From contig NZ_CP017024.1 in NCBI RefSeq assembly GCF_014522265.1, positions 1 through 64,000 of the forward strand: a stretch of 64,000 nucleotides of DNA, in the 5' to 3' direction. This stretch comes from Pseudomonas oryzihabitans (GTDB lineage: Bacteria > Pseudomonadota > Gammaproteobacteria > Pseudomonadales > Pseudomonadaceae). This document shows, one piece after another, positions 63,840 to 64,000 of this stretch; the stretch's first letter is position 1, and each line of letters begins with the position of its first letter. A program made the position numbers and the translations under genes. The notes below the pieces were generated by a model. It saw only the letters and a list, made by a program, of their open reading frames with translations. It was not told the DNA's origin and did no database searches.

Positions 63840-64000
63840 ATGCTGAACTGGGAAGAATTCGACAAAGACGACGACACCGCCACCGCCAAGCCCGCGCAGG
63901 CCGCCGGCCAGCAGGCGCCGGCCCAGACCGAGCGCCTGGACTCCGAGGGCGACGCCCTGGTCCACGACGCCCGTGCCCCATCCGCTGACGACTCCGACGC
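63840..64000 (+). CDS. nrdB: Class Ia ribonucleotide reductase small subunit NrdB, start only
   Basis: The window keeps only the first 53 codons: MLNWEEFDKDDDTATAKPAQ, then a Gln/Ala-rich acidic stretch. It reads like Pseudomonas NrdB N termini (MLxWxEFDKxD) and lies in the expected place after nrdA, with AGGAGA 8 bases before the ATG. The diiron ferritin-like core is beyond the edge, so the assignment rests on the start and on position. Confidence 0.85.
   Translation, partial: MLNWEEFDKDDDTATAKPAQAAGQQAPAQTERLDSEGDALVHDARAPSADDSD

Overview
The window is chromosomal DNA from a gamma-proteobacterium, almost certainly a Pseudomonas. GC and codon use are high throughout. The block pheA-serC-gyrA-mtnA-mtaD-ubiG-mupP-yciK, an AmrZ homologue nearly identical in its core to the P. 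aeruginosa protein, a PcpS-type phosphopantetheinyl transferase and an NrdA with two ATP cones are all Pseudomonas hallmarks. I cannot name the species; the P. oryzihabitans group is only a guess. I see no rRNA, CRISPR array, complete insertion sequence or prophage.

Region 1 (1-6460, minus strand) is a sugar locus directly downstream of flgL. It holds the pseudaminic acid pathway pseB-pseC-pseF-pseG/H fusion-pseI, followed by a SAM methyltransferase that is frameshifted and runs off the left edge. In Pseudomonas the stretch after flgL usually holds the flagellin glycosylation genes, so the likely product is CMP-pseudaminic acid for flagellin.

Region 2 (6580-22374) is an early/middle flagellar cluster. 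flgL-K-J-I-H-G-F and flgE-D-C-B form two minus-strand transcription units, each with a clear sigma-54 promoter and a terminator. Next come cheR-cheV, then divergently flgA (sigma-54 promoter), flgM-flgN (near-perfect sigma-28 promoter) and the c-di-GMP brake protein flgZ.

Region 3 (22417-30405) holds an MFS transporter and a tight seven-gene operon on the minus strand. The operon encodes two family 2 glycosyltransferases, an FAD oxidoreductase, a large polytopic membrane protein, a UDP-sugar-epimerase-like protein, a sugar isomerase/epimerase-like protein and an SMR-type small membrane protein. The layout resembles Arn/Gtr-type lipid-linked sugar transfer, but I do not recognise it as a described pathway. 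It is the best candidate for an undescribed system here.

Region 4 (30651-53648) is mostly housekeeping: tRNA-Arg(CCT), amrZ, mgtE, pheA, serC, gyrA, mtnA, mtaD, ubiG, mupP, yciK, a chemoreceptor, selU-selD, a CynX-type transporter, and a gpsA-led operon containing sixA.

Region 5 (53649-64000) starts with a 140-bp MITE-like element. It continues with fabA-fabB, a FucP-type sugar transporter, dctA with a sigma-54 promoter and upstream palindromes, pcpS, and nrdA-nrdB. The nrdA upstream region has tandem NrdR-like and DnaA boxes.

Three genes (the methyltransferase, gyrA, nrdA) are each broken by the apparent loss of one G/C in a short G/C run. Two are core genes, so the simplest reading is undercounted G/C runs in this assembly rather than three real mutations.
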